From IMG/VR virus record IMGVR_UViG_3300042406_000564, positions 1 through 43,687 of that record: a stretch of 43,687 bases of DNA, one strand, 5' to 3'. The position numbers and the translations under genes are program-made. The notes under the pieces are model-generated. The model saw only the letters and a list, made by a program, of their open reading frames with translations. It had not been told where the DNA came from and ran no database searches. Source of the stretch: a virus. This document shows, piece by piece, positions 36,923 to 43,687 of the stretch; position 1 is the stretch's first letter; every line of letters starts with the position of its first letter.

Positions 36923-38462
36923 TTGGTACTTCAACACAACGCGTGCGTCGCACGCGTTGGAGTTCTTCGGCGGGTGGCTGCGTCACAGCAAGGGCAAGTT
37001 CGCTGGCAAGCCGTTCGACCTGCTGCCGTGGCAGCAAGAGATGATCGCCGAGTTGTTCGGCTGGCTCCGCGTTGACGATGACACAAGACGCTACCGCGTG
37101 GCGTACATCTCAACTGCGAAGAAGTCGGGCAAGTCCACGCTGCTCGCTGGCATCGGCCTCTACCTGCTCGTCATGGACGGCGAGAACGGGGCCGAGGTAT
37201 ACGGCGCGGCTGCGGACCGTGAGCAGGCTTCTGTGGTCTACAGGGAAGCGGCCAGCATGGTACGTGCCTCGCCGCAACTCTCTCGCGTGCTTGAGGTGGT
37301 GGACTCGCGGCGAACAATCGCGTACCGCAAGGAGGCGTCGTTCTACCGCGTGCTGTCCGCCGACGCGTTTCGGGCGGAAGGCTTGAACATCCACGGGCTC
37401 CTGTTCGATGAACTCCATGCCCAAAAAGATCGCCGCCTGTGGGATGCACTTCGCTACGGTGGTGCTGCGAGAGAGCAGCCGATGCTCTGCTCGATTACCA
37501 CGGCAGGCTACGACCGCAAGGGCATCTGCTACGAGCAGTACCAATACGCTCGCTCCGTCGCCGCCAACTGGAAGCACGACCCGACGTTCTTCCCCTGCAT
37601 CTACGAGATGCAGGAGGGGGCCGATTGGAAAGAACCTGACGTGTGGCCGCAGGCCAATCCGTCGTGGGGCGTGACGATCAAGCCGGATGACTTCGCTGCC
37701 GATGCCAAGGAAGCGGAGCAGTCGCCAACAAAGTTGAACTCTTTCCTGAGATACCGGCTCAACACGTGGACTACCTCCGATGTGCGATGGCTGTCCCCGG
37801 AAATATGGCAGCAGGGGTCGCTGCCGCTGTACGACTTTGGCGACCGTCCGGTCTACGCTGGCCTCGACCTTGCCACCACCTACGACCTCACCGCCCTCGT
37901 TCTCGTATGCCCCGATCCCGAGGATGGCAGCATCGACGTGCTGCCGTTTTTCTGGATTCCCGAGTCGAACGCAGCCGAGCGCAGCCATCGCGACAAGGTG
38001 CCGTACCTCGATTGGATTCGGGACGGATTCATCAAGGTCACGGATGGAAACGTGACCGACTACACGATCCTGCACCGCGATCTCGTGGAAATATGCACCA
38101 AGTACAGCGTGCGGCAACTGGCGGTCGACCTCAAGTTCAACGGGCAGATGATCGCCAATATGCTGCAAGGGGACGGGGTGGAGGTGAGAGGATACCCGCA
38201 GGGCGGTCGCGCCATGAGCGCGCCTGCCAAGGCACTGGAGAACCTGCTCGCCAACTCCAAGATTCGCCACGCGGGGCATCCCGTGCTGGGGTGGTGCGCT
38301 GGCAACGTCTCCGTTCACGAGGATCGCTACGGCAACATCTACCCCAGCAAGTTCAAGTCGACCGAGCGCATCGACGGAATCGTCGCCCTGTGCCAAGCCA
38401 TAGGGTGCTGGATGGGCAACGAGCAGAAACCTGCTGACACGCCCGAAATCTTCTTCATATGA
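36855..38462 (+). CDS. terL: Terminase large subunit
   Basis: 535 aa. Packaging ATPase with Walker A TAKKSGKST (Lys93) and Walker B GLLFDELHAQ (Asp185-Glu186). C-terminal RNase-H-like nuclease: AGLDLATTYDLTALV, LAVDLKFNG and late acidic residues. Terminase_1-type, consistent with HK97-like phages. Motor for DNA packaging into the prohead. ATGA overlap with the portal gene. Confidence 0.95.
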   Translation: MTALKKIQLQPLSKSEAVEQGLDWYFNTTRASHALEFFGGWLRHSKGKFAGKPFDLLPWQQEMIAELFGWLRVDDDTRRYRVAYISTAKKSGKSTLLAGIGLYLLVMDGENGAEVYGAAADREQASVVYREAASMVRASPQLSRVLEVVDSRRTIAYRKEASFYRVLSADAFRAEGLNIHGLLFDELHAQKDRRLWDALRYGGAAREQPMLCSITTAGYDRKGICYEQYQYARSVAANWKHDPTFFPCIYEMQEGADWKEPDVWPQANPSWGVTIKPDDFAADAKEAEQSPTKLNSFLRYRLNTWTTSDVRWLSPEIWQQGSLPLYDFGDRPVYAGLDLATTYDLTALVLVCPDPEDGSIDVLPFFWIPESNAAERSHRDKVPYLDWIRDGFIKVTDGNVTDYTILHRDLVEICTKYSVRQLAVDLKFNGQMIANMLQGDGVEVRGYPQGGRAMSAPAKALENLLANSKIRHAGHPVLGWCAGNVSVHEDRYGNIYPSKFKSTERIDGIVALCQAIGCWMGNEQKPADTPEIFFI

Positions 38463-39979
38463 TCGCACCGAACCAACAGCACCGAATCCTCTGGCTCCCC
38501 GGTGAGGAGCGGATGTGGGACGAAGATTCGTCCGACCGCTCCAGTGCTGGCGTGCGGATCAACTCCGAAAACGCGCACACCGTTTCAGCGGTGTTTGCCT
38601 GCACCCGCATCCGCGCCGAGACGGTTGCCAGCCTGCCGCTCCACGTGTACGAGCGGACGCCCGGTGGCGGCAAGCGGATCGCCCGAGAACTCCCGCTGTA
38701 CCGCCAACTGCACACACAGCCCAACGGCTGGCAGACTTCGTTTGAGTGGCGAGAGCAGGCGGTCATGCACCTCGACCTGTGGGGCGACGCCTTCTCCGAA
38801 CTCAAGGCCGGGAAGATCGAGCCGCTGCACCCCAGCCGCATGAAGAACGAGCGGGTCGAGAACGGCAGCCTGCGGTACAAGTACCGCGAGGCCACGGGCC
38901 AAGAGCGACCCATCGCGCAGGATTTGATCCTGCACATTCGCGGCCCGTCCGATGACGGCGTAAACGGCATCAAGATCGTTGAGGAGTGCAAGGCTGCCAT
39001 CGCGTTGGCCCGCGCGTGCGAACTCCACGGCGAGCGATTCTTCGCCGCCGGGGCACGCCCCGGCTTCGTCCTGTCCACCGACGGGCAACTCAACGCCGAG
39101 GCACGCGAAGCACTGCGGTCGCAGTGGGACCGGCGGCACGGCGGCGTGGGCAACGCGCACAACACGGCAGTCCTCACGGGCGGGCTAAAACCCTATGACA
39201 TTCCGCAGACCACAAACACCGAGGCCCAGTTTCTGGAACTGCGGCTCTACCAGTTGAGGGAGATCGCCCGTCTCTTCCGCGTCCCCGGTTACCTGCTCGG
39301 TCTTGAGCAAGGCACGCCGCAGGCCGAGATTGAGTTCGTGACTCACGGGATCATCCCACTGCTTCGCCGGATTGAGACGGCGATGATGCGAGACCTTCTC
39401 GGCGGCGATGATCGCTACCTGATCGAGTTCGACGTTCGCGGTTTGCTTCGCGGCGATGCCGCCAGCCGCGCGTCCTACAACCGGGCGATGTGGGACATCG
39501 GCGTCGTTTCCACGAACGACATCAGAGCCAGCGAGAACATGGACCCGGTGGAGGGTGGAGAGATTCGCTACCGCCCGCTGAACATGGGCACGCTCGGCGA
39601 GCAGGCATCCGAAGCCGACGTGCTGGCACAGCAGCAACCCGGCAGCGGCATCGACGGGCAAGGCGTGGATGGCGGCTTGGCTGCCGCATCCGGCGAGCCG
39701 CAGGGCGACCCGGCACAGCCCGAGGAGCCGCAGGTTGCCGACGTGTCGCTCAACGGGGCACAGATCAACGGGCTCATCGCGATCCTGTCGCAGATTCCAG
39801 CGGGGCTGCTCACGAAGGAAGGGGCGGCGGCACTCATCGCCGCGTCGTTCCCAAGCATCTCCGCTGATCAAGTCACGGCGATCCTCGCGGGGGTGGTGGC
39901 TGGCAATCCCGCTGGCAGCGTGCAGCCTTCGCAGGCCGCTCCTGCCCCAGCCGACCCGCCGCCAGAACAAGCAGGTTGA
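38459..39979 (+). CDS. Portal protein (HK97 family)
   Basis: 506 aa. SAVFACTRIRAETVASLPLHVYER, LYRQLHTQPNGWQTSFEWREQAVMHLDLWGDAF and RLFRVPGYLLG are hallmark stretches of HK97-type portals. The C terminus is Pro/Ala/Gln-rich and disordered. It forms the dodecameric DNA channel at one capsid vertex and docks the terminase. Confidence 0.95.
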   Translation: MIAPNQQHRILWLPGEERMWDEDSSDRSSAGVRINSENAHTVSAVFACTRIRAETVASLPLHVYERTPGGGKRIARELPLYRQLHTQPNGWQTSFEWREQAVMHLDLWGDAFSELKAGKIEPLHPSRMKNERVENGSLRYKYREATGQERPIAQDLILHIRGPSDDGVNGIKIVEECKAAIALARACELHGERFFAAGARPGFVLSTDGQLNAEAREALRSQWDRRHGGVGNAHNTAVLTGGLKPYDIPQTTNTEAQFLELRLYQLREIARLFRVPGYLLGLEQGTPQAEIEFVTHGIIPLLRRIETAMMRDLLGGDDRYLIEFDVRGLLRGDAASRASYNRAMWDIGVVSTNDIRASENMDPVEGGEIRYRPLNMGTLGEQASEADVLAQQQPGSGIDGQGVDGGLAAASGEPQGDPAQPEEPQVADVSLNGAQINGLIAILSQIPAGLLTKEGAAALIAASFPSISADQVTAILAGVVAGNPAGSVQPSQAAPAPADPPPEQAG

Positions 39980-39981
39980 CG

Positions 39982-40986
39982 ATGGCGAAGTACGACCACA
40001 TCGACTTCACGCCTCCGCAGGGAGTGCGAGACGAAGCACAGAAGGGACTCGACTGGCGCAGCGAGTTCGGACGCGGCGGCACGGAGGTCGGCATCGCTCG
40101 CGCTCGCGACCTTTCCAACGGCACGAACATCAGCCCCGACACCGCACGCCGGATGAAGGCGTACTTCGACCGGCACGAGGTTGACAAGCAGGGCGGCGGC
40201 TGGTCGCCCGGTGAGGAAGGATTCCCATCCAACGGCCGCATCGCGTGGGCACTGTGGGGGTCCGATCCGGGGTACGCGTGGAGTCGCAAACTGGTGGAAC
40301 AGTTGAACGCCGCAGACGAGGAGAATCGCAGCATGGCAATCGAACGACGCAGTCTGTACGAGGAGGAGAACGGCACGCTGCCGCTGCTCCGTGTGGAGTC
40401 CCGAAGCGACGAAGGTTCCGCCGAATCGCGGTGGATCGTCGGCTACGCCGCCAAGTTCGGCGTGAACTCGCTTGACCTCGGCGACTTCCAAGAGCGCATT
40501 CACCCCGACGCGTTCGGCCTCGTGTCTGAACGTCGCGGTCGCAAGAAGCCGCTGGAGACGCGTGCCCTGTGGAACCACGACGCAAACTTCCCGCTCGCTC
40601 GCTACCCCGGCACGCTGTCCATGAGCGTTGACGAGATCGGGCTGCGGTACGAGTTCCCGGTGCCAGACACCTCCTACGGTCGCGACATCGCCGCCAACAT
40701 TGAGGCGGGCATCGTGCGTGGCAGTTCTTTTTCATTCCAGATCGCCCCCGGTGGCGAGTCGTGGAGCGTCGAGGAAGGCCGCAGCATCAGAACCGTGACG
40801 AAGATCGACTCCTTGATCGACGTTGGCCCGGTCACTTTCCCGGCCTACCCCGATGCCGATGCCAAGGTGGCGAAGCGTTCCTACGACGAGTTCTGCAAGC
40901 AGCGGAACCGGCAGGCTGCTGCCGCCATGTACGTGCGAATGAAGTCAAACGAAATCCGCGAATGGATGAAACTGCATGGCAAGTAG
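39982..40986 (+). CDS. Prohead protease (HK97-like) fused to an N-terminal phage domain
   Basis: 334 aa; ATG 39982 (TTG 39976 possible). Residues ~7-105 (VRDEAQKGLDWRSEFGRGGTEVG...SPDTARRMKAYFDRHEVDKQ...GRIAWALWGSDPG) form a domain often attached to phage head proteins, of unknown role. The protease follows: VGYAAKFG, FQERIHPDAF, LWNHDANFPLARYPGTL (catalytic His), GSSFSF (catalytic Ser) and DVGPVTFPAYPD. It cleaves the capsid protein delta domain during maturation. Confidence 0.9.
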   Translation: MAKYDHIDFTPPQGVRDEAQKGLDWRSEFGRGGTEVGIARARDLSNGTNISPDTARRMKAYFDRHEVDKQGGGWSPGEEGFPSNGRIAWALWGSDPGYAWSRKLVEQLNAADEENRSMAIERRSLYEEENGTLPLLRVESRSDEGSAESRWIVGYAAKFGVNSLDLGDFQERIHPDAFGLVSERRGRKKPLETRALWNHDANFPLARYPGTLSMSVDEIGLRYEFPVPDTSYGRDIAANIEAGIVRGSSFSFQIAPGGESWSVEEGRSIRTVTKIDSLIDVGPVTFPAYPDADAKVAKRSYDEFCKQRNRQAAAAMYVRMKSNEIREWMKLHGK

Positions 40987-41155
40987 TGGCGATTCATGCC
41001 CGAAATGCCGCAACGGCAAACTCGCCGTCGCGTCATCGCAGCGATCCGGCGACTACCAAACGCGGTACCTCCGTTGTGCCACGTGCGGCTGCACCGACAA
41101 GCAGGTGCTGCTGGCGAACAAGGTTCGCCGCGTGAGTGTTTTACTGCCGAGGTGA
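40976..41155 (+). CDS. Small zinc-ribbon protein
   Basis: 59 aa: ATG 40976 to TGA 41153-41155, overlapping the protease end by 11 nt in another frame. CPKCRNGKL... and YLRCATCGC give a four-Cys zinc ribbon like those of Ogr-type or HNH-adjacent regulators. It is in a spot usually empty in HK97 operons (between protease and capsid genes). The alternative frame at 40996-41235 lacks family features and is less likely. Confidence 0.6.
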   Translation: MASSGDSCPKCRNGKLAVASSQRSGDYQTRYLRCATCGCTDKQVLLANKVRRVSVLLPR

Positions 41156-41200
41156 TCGCATCTGCATGGGTGCATGGGGTGACCAATAGTTTTGACCGTA

Positions 41201-41220
41201 GGCGACGCGTCCGCGTTGCC
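41201..41220 (+). other. Hairpin upstream of the capsid gene
   Basis: GGCGACGCG-tc-CGCGTTGCC, pairing along nine positions with one G-U. It lies 27 nt before the capsid start and 13 nt before its SD (AGGAG). May shield or stabilise the capsid message, the most abundant late transcript. Confidence 0.4.
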
Positions 41221-41247
41221 ACGAAATCGCACTAGGAGATTGCCGCT

Positions 41248-42621
41248 GTGGACAAGATCAAGGCACTGCTCGACGAACTGGCTGCCGTTGTCGCCGAGAT
41301 GGAGGCGATGACCGAGGACGCGCCCGAGGGCGAGGAAGCAGCCCCCATGAGCGAGGAGCAGGAAGCATCCCTGCGGTCGCTTGAGCAGCGGTCCGAGAAA
41401 CTCCGCGAGCGCATCGAGTTCCTCCAGCGGGTGCAGGCGAAGAACGCCGAACTCCGCGCCGTGCTGGAGCGTTCCGCTCCCGCCAAGGTGATCGACAACC
41501 CTGAGCCCAAGGAGCCGGAAGTGGAGAAGCGTCACTACGCCGTGCCGAAGTCGCATGGTCCCCTCAAGGCGTTCACCGGCCCCGACGCATCCGAGCGTGC
41601 CTACCGAGCCGGTATGCACATCAAGGGCTTCGTGTTCGGCGATGCCGAGGCGCGAAGGTGGTGCAAGGATCACGGCGTCGAAAGCCGCGTGCAGGCCGGT
41701 GGCATCAACAGCCTCGGCGGCGTCCTCACCAGCCCCGAACTTTCCAGCGAGATCATCCGTCTCGTTGAGGAGTTCGGCGTGTTCCCGCAGCAAGCCAAGC
41801 GGGTCAACATGAACAGCGACACGCTCGTCTACGCTCGTCGCACGGGTGGCCTCACGGCCCGCCCTGTCGGCGAGAACATCGAGGTGACTGCCAGCGACGT
41901 GACGTTCGACAACGTGGAACTCACCGCGAAGATTTGGGGCGTGGCGAACCGCACCCCGAACTCGCTGCTGGAAGATTCGGTGATCGACCTTGCAGACGCG
42001 ATGGCCGTCGAGACGGCTCAGGCGTTCAGCGAGGCCTTCGACAACGCGGGTTTCATCGGTGACGGCACGCTCGCCTACCACGGCGTGACGGGCATCGCCA
42101 CGAAGATTCTCCAGTCGGCCTACTCGGCGAGCGTCGTGACTGCGACCAGTAACACGACCTTCGGCGACCTGACGATGAAGAACTTCACCGACCTGCTGGC
42201 TCGGCTCCCGCTCTACGCTCGGAACCGCAACGCTCGCTGGTACATCTCCCCGGCTGGCTGGGGTGCCGCGATGCTGCGGCTCGCCATGCTCCCCGGCGGC
42301 TCGTCTGGTGCTGGCGGCAACTCCAGCGACAACGTGGCTGCGGGCTTCGGCGAGACGTTCCTCGGCTACCCGGTCACGCTGGTGCAGCCGATGCAGTCCA
42401 ACCTCACCGGCACGACCGGCACGGTGGCTGCCCTGTTCGGCGACCTGTCGCAAGCCGCCATCTTCGGCGAGCGTCGGGCCGTCTCGATCAAGACCGCCAG
42501 CGAGCGGTATATCGAGTTCGACCAGACCCTGACCTTCGCCACCACTCGCAACGCGATGGTGGTCAACGACATCGGCAGCACGACCAAGGCCGGTCCTGTC
42601 GTGGCCCTCAAGTTCGGCTGA
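41248..42621 (+). CDS. Major capsid protein (HK97 fold) with delta domain
   Basis: 457 aa, GTG start after TAGGAGATTGCCGCT. Residues 1-95 are a charged coiled coil, typical of the delta/scaffold domain removed by the prohead protease. The mature part has GGVLTSPELSSEIIRLVEEFGVFPQQAKRV, RTGGLTARPVGENIEVTASDVTFDNVELTAKIWGVANRT and WYISPAGWGAAMLRLAMLPGG, standard HK97 E-loop and P-domain stretches. Forms the icosahedral shell. Confidence 0.95.
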   Translation: MDKIKALLDELAAVVAEMEAMTEDAPEGEEAAPMSEEQEASLRSLEQRSEKLRERIEFLQRVQAKNAELRAVLERSAPAKVIDNPEPKEPEVEKRHYAVPKSHGPLKAFTGPDASERAYRAGMHIKGFVFGDAEARRWCKDHGVESRVQAGGINSLGGVLTSPELSSEIIRLVEEFGVFPQQAKRVNMNSDTLVYARRTGGLTARPVGENIEVTASDVTFDNVELTAKIWGVANRTPNSLLEDSVIDLADAMAVETAQAFSEAFDNAGFIGDGTLAYHGVTGIATKILQSAYSASVVTATSNTTFGDLTMKNFTDLLARLPLYARNRNARWYISPAGWGAAMLRLAMLPGGSSGAGGNSSDNVAAGFGETFLGYPVTLVQPMQSNLTGTTGTVAALFGDLSQAAIFGERRAVSIKTASERYIEFDQTLTFATTRNAMVVNDIGSTTKAGPVVALKFG

Positions 42622-42656
42622 TCCTGACACACACTCTCTAGGAGATTCCTGACCCC

Positions 42657-43106
42657 ATGAATCACGTTGCTGCTACCAAGAGCGTCAGCAAGGCCGAGGC
42701 GGCTGTGCTTTCGTCCGCCACGCACTCGCTGGAAATCGACACGCTCGGATTTGAGTTCGCGTCGATTGACGTGCTGTTCTCGCCGTTCACCGCCGCATCG
42801 CCCCCGACCACCGCTGCCACCGTGCTGCGGGTGGCTCAGAGCGACACGAGCGGTTCCGGTCAGGTCAACATCAGCGGCTTCGTTGCTGGCACGGACTTCA
42901 CCGTGGCTGCTGGCGTAACCGCTACTGCATCGGTGGGATATTCCCACCGCTTCGACATCGACCTCCGTGGCAAGCGGCGATACCTCACGGTGTTCGCCAC
43001 TCCGTCCTCAACCTGCGGCGTCATCACGTCGTGCCGTCTCGGCAAGGGCGAGGCTGGCCCGATGGATGCAACCAGCAAGGGCGTCAGCACTCAGGCTGTC
43101 GGCTGA
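42657..43106 (+). CDS. Probable head/decoration protein
   Basis: 149 aa after a TAGGAGATT-type site similar to that of the capsid gene. Beta-rich, Ser/Thr/Ala/Val-heavy, with RGKRRYLTVFATPSSTC near the end. Its place directly after the major capsid gene suits a capsid decoration or head-completion protein. Confidence 0.6.
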   Translation: MNHVAATKSVSKAEAAVLSSATHSLEIDTLGFEFASIDVLFSPFTAASPPTTAATVLRVAQSDTSGSGQVNISGFVAGTDFTVAAGVTATASVGYSHRFDIDLRGKRRYLTVFATPSSTCGVITSCRLGKGEAGPMDATSKGVSTQAVG

Positions 43107-43132
43107 TCCGCTTGACACAACGAGCAAAGTAG

Positions 43133-43163
43133 ACGGCGGGGAAGGCGTGAGCCTCCCCGCCGT
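43133..43163 (+). terminator. Hairpin after the decoration-like gene
   Basis: ACGGCGGGGaAGGC / GCCTCCCCGCCGT with one bulged A and loop GTGA, followed by the U-containing stretch TCTCACTTTC. A TTGACA box is upstream at 43112-43117. Likely reduces transcription after the highly expressed head genes. Confidence 0.65.
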
Positions 43164-43186
43164 TCTCACTTTCTGGAATCAAGAAA

Positions 43187-43687
43187 ATGCTCGTTCAAGT
43201 TGGCGGATCGTCGGTTGAAGTGCGGTGCGAAGCGATTCTCTCTGGCCCACGCTTCGGCCCGCTCATCAACATATTCGGATTCATCGAAGCGATGATGCCG
43301 CTGCACATCCGCCCCACGCTTGGGCAAGGTGCGTTCTGGAGCCAAGTGCTCACGCGGATGCTGGAGAAGTTTGAGCCGACCACGGAATACATCATCACGC
43401 TGGACATGGATTCCTTCGTCAGCCGCGAGAATATCGAACACCTGTTCGCCCTCGCCATGACGTTCCAGTGCGACGCACTCGCTCCCATCCAAACCAAGAG
43501 GGAGGACGGCAGACCGATGCTCACGCTGCTCGACACGCTGGACAACCCGCCAGAAGGCGGCGCGACGCAGGTGCCGAAGGAGTGGTTCGGCCACCCCGTA
43601 CAGCAAGTGGACACGGCTCACTTCGGATGCACGATCATCTCCACTGCCGCCCTGCGACGCATGGCGAAGCCGTGGTTCCACGAGCAG
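43187..43687 (+). CDS. Glycosyltransferase, 3' truncated
   Basis: ATG 43187 is 5 nt after AAGAA; 167 residues to the window edge with no stop. FIEAMMPLHIRPTLGQGAFWSQVLTRMLE precedes YIITLDMDSFVSRENIEHL, which carries a DxD metal site, and AHFGCTIISTAALRRM is a GT2-like acceptor motif. It lies inside the head gene cluster, separate from the three glycosyltransferases at 24-27 kb. Glycosylation of virion proteins is a sensible guess. Confidence 0.75.
   Translation, partial: MLVQVGGSSVEVRCEAILSGPRFGPLINIFGFIEAMMPLHIRPTLGQGAFWSQVLTRMLEKFEPTTEYIITLDMDSFVSRENIEHLFALAMTFQCDALAPIQTKREDGRPMLTLLDTLDNPPEGGATQVPKEWFGHPVQQVDTAHFGCTIISTAALRRMAKPWFHEQ

Noticed and set aside
40996-41235. 79-codon frame before the capsid gene
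   Set aside because: Arg-rich shadow composition. The overlapping 59-aa frame at 40976-41155 has four well-spaced Cys and an Arg/Tyr pattern of a zinc ribbon.
41053-42630. Long open frame of 525 codons on the - strand opposite the capsid gene
   Set aside because: GC-rich codon use in the + strand gene leaves the antisense frame open; the + strand product is an unmistakable capsid protein. The same applies to 37110-38468, 16630-17901 and 9472-10428.
43112-43117. TTGACA as a promoter for the last glycosyltransferase
   Set aside because: No -10 box at 16-18 bp; the following hairpin occupies that region.
1-43687. CRISPR array, insertion sequence or toxin-antitoxin module
   Set aside because: No spaced direct repeats of array type, no transposase motif, and no gene pair with recognisable toxin signatures.

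Overview
The window is 43.7 kb of tailed-phage DNA (Caudoviricetes, HK97-type capsid and portal, probably siphovirus-like). Every gene I can support lies on the + strand. Genes are tightly packed, with many ATGA, GTGA and TGATG stop/start overlaps and high GC. No tRNA, rRNA, CRISPR, IS, integrase or reverse transcriptase is visible. Both ends cut through genes: the left edge lies inside a coiled-coil tail (tape-measure-like) protein and the right edge inside a glycosyltransferase. The missing connector and tail genes should therefore lie between the right and left edges of a larger, possibly circular or permuted, genome. The host cannot be read from the sequence; a GC-rich aquatic bacterium is plausible, and a planctomycete-like host is only a guess.

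Layout: (1) 1-6.2 kb: tail end and virion-associated genes, a Cys-rich repeat protein, a small HEXXH protein, a metallophosphoesterase and a DUF1599/Nmad1-like protein. (2) 6.25-12.3 kb: early/accessory region with a small HTH regulator, many short unknown genes, and a phage-borne amide-bond set (gamma-glutamylcyclotransferase-like, amidoligase, class II glutamine amidotransferase). This region is controlled by six copies of one promoter cassette (TTGAC, CGAT at a fixed spacer position, TATCAT-like -10). Five of them carry a hairpin at the predicted 5' end of the transcript, and that hairpin can be read as an RRTP leader peptide. (3) 12.3-22 kb: DNA metabolism: DUF932 protein, SNF2 helicase, primase-polymerase, UvrD-like helicase, zinc-finger proteins, VRR-NUC and PD-(D/E)XK-like nucleases. 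(4) 22-27 kb: a secreted protein, two SAM methyltransferases and three glycosyltransferases in a nearly unbroken translational chain, then a GcrA-like HTH protein. (5) 27-29.7 kb: membrane-protein cluster around a membrane-anchored papain-like peptidase, probably lysis or envelope-acting. (6) 29.7-32.8 kb: tail fibre/lectin-like protein and small virion proteins. (7) 32.8-38.5 kb: HNH nuclease, ParB / PAPS-reductase-like / ParB (IbrA/IbrB-like) / cupin cluster, then the terminase subunits. (8) 38.5-43.1 kb: portal, fused prohead protease, zinc ribbon, major capsid protein and a probable decoration/head protein, then a further glycosyltransferase.

The most interesting material is regulatory and accessory. 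It comprises the repeated promoter/leader module, a duplicated structured intergenic element (6618-6764 and 18561-18708) that shares a 23-nt identical block and has phased GAAAAC repeats in one copy, a second shared intergenic element (6773-6826 and 33105-33158), the amidoligase set and the ParB/PAPS/ParB/cupin set. Functional calls rest on motifs read by eye and on remembered family features; no database search was possible.
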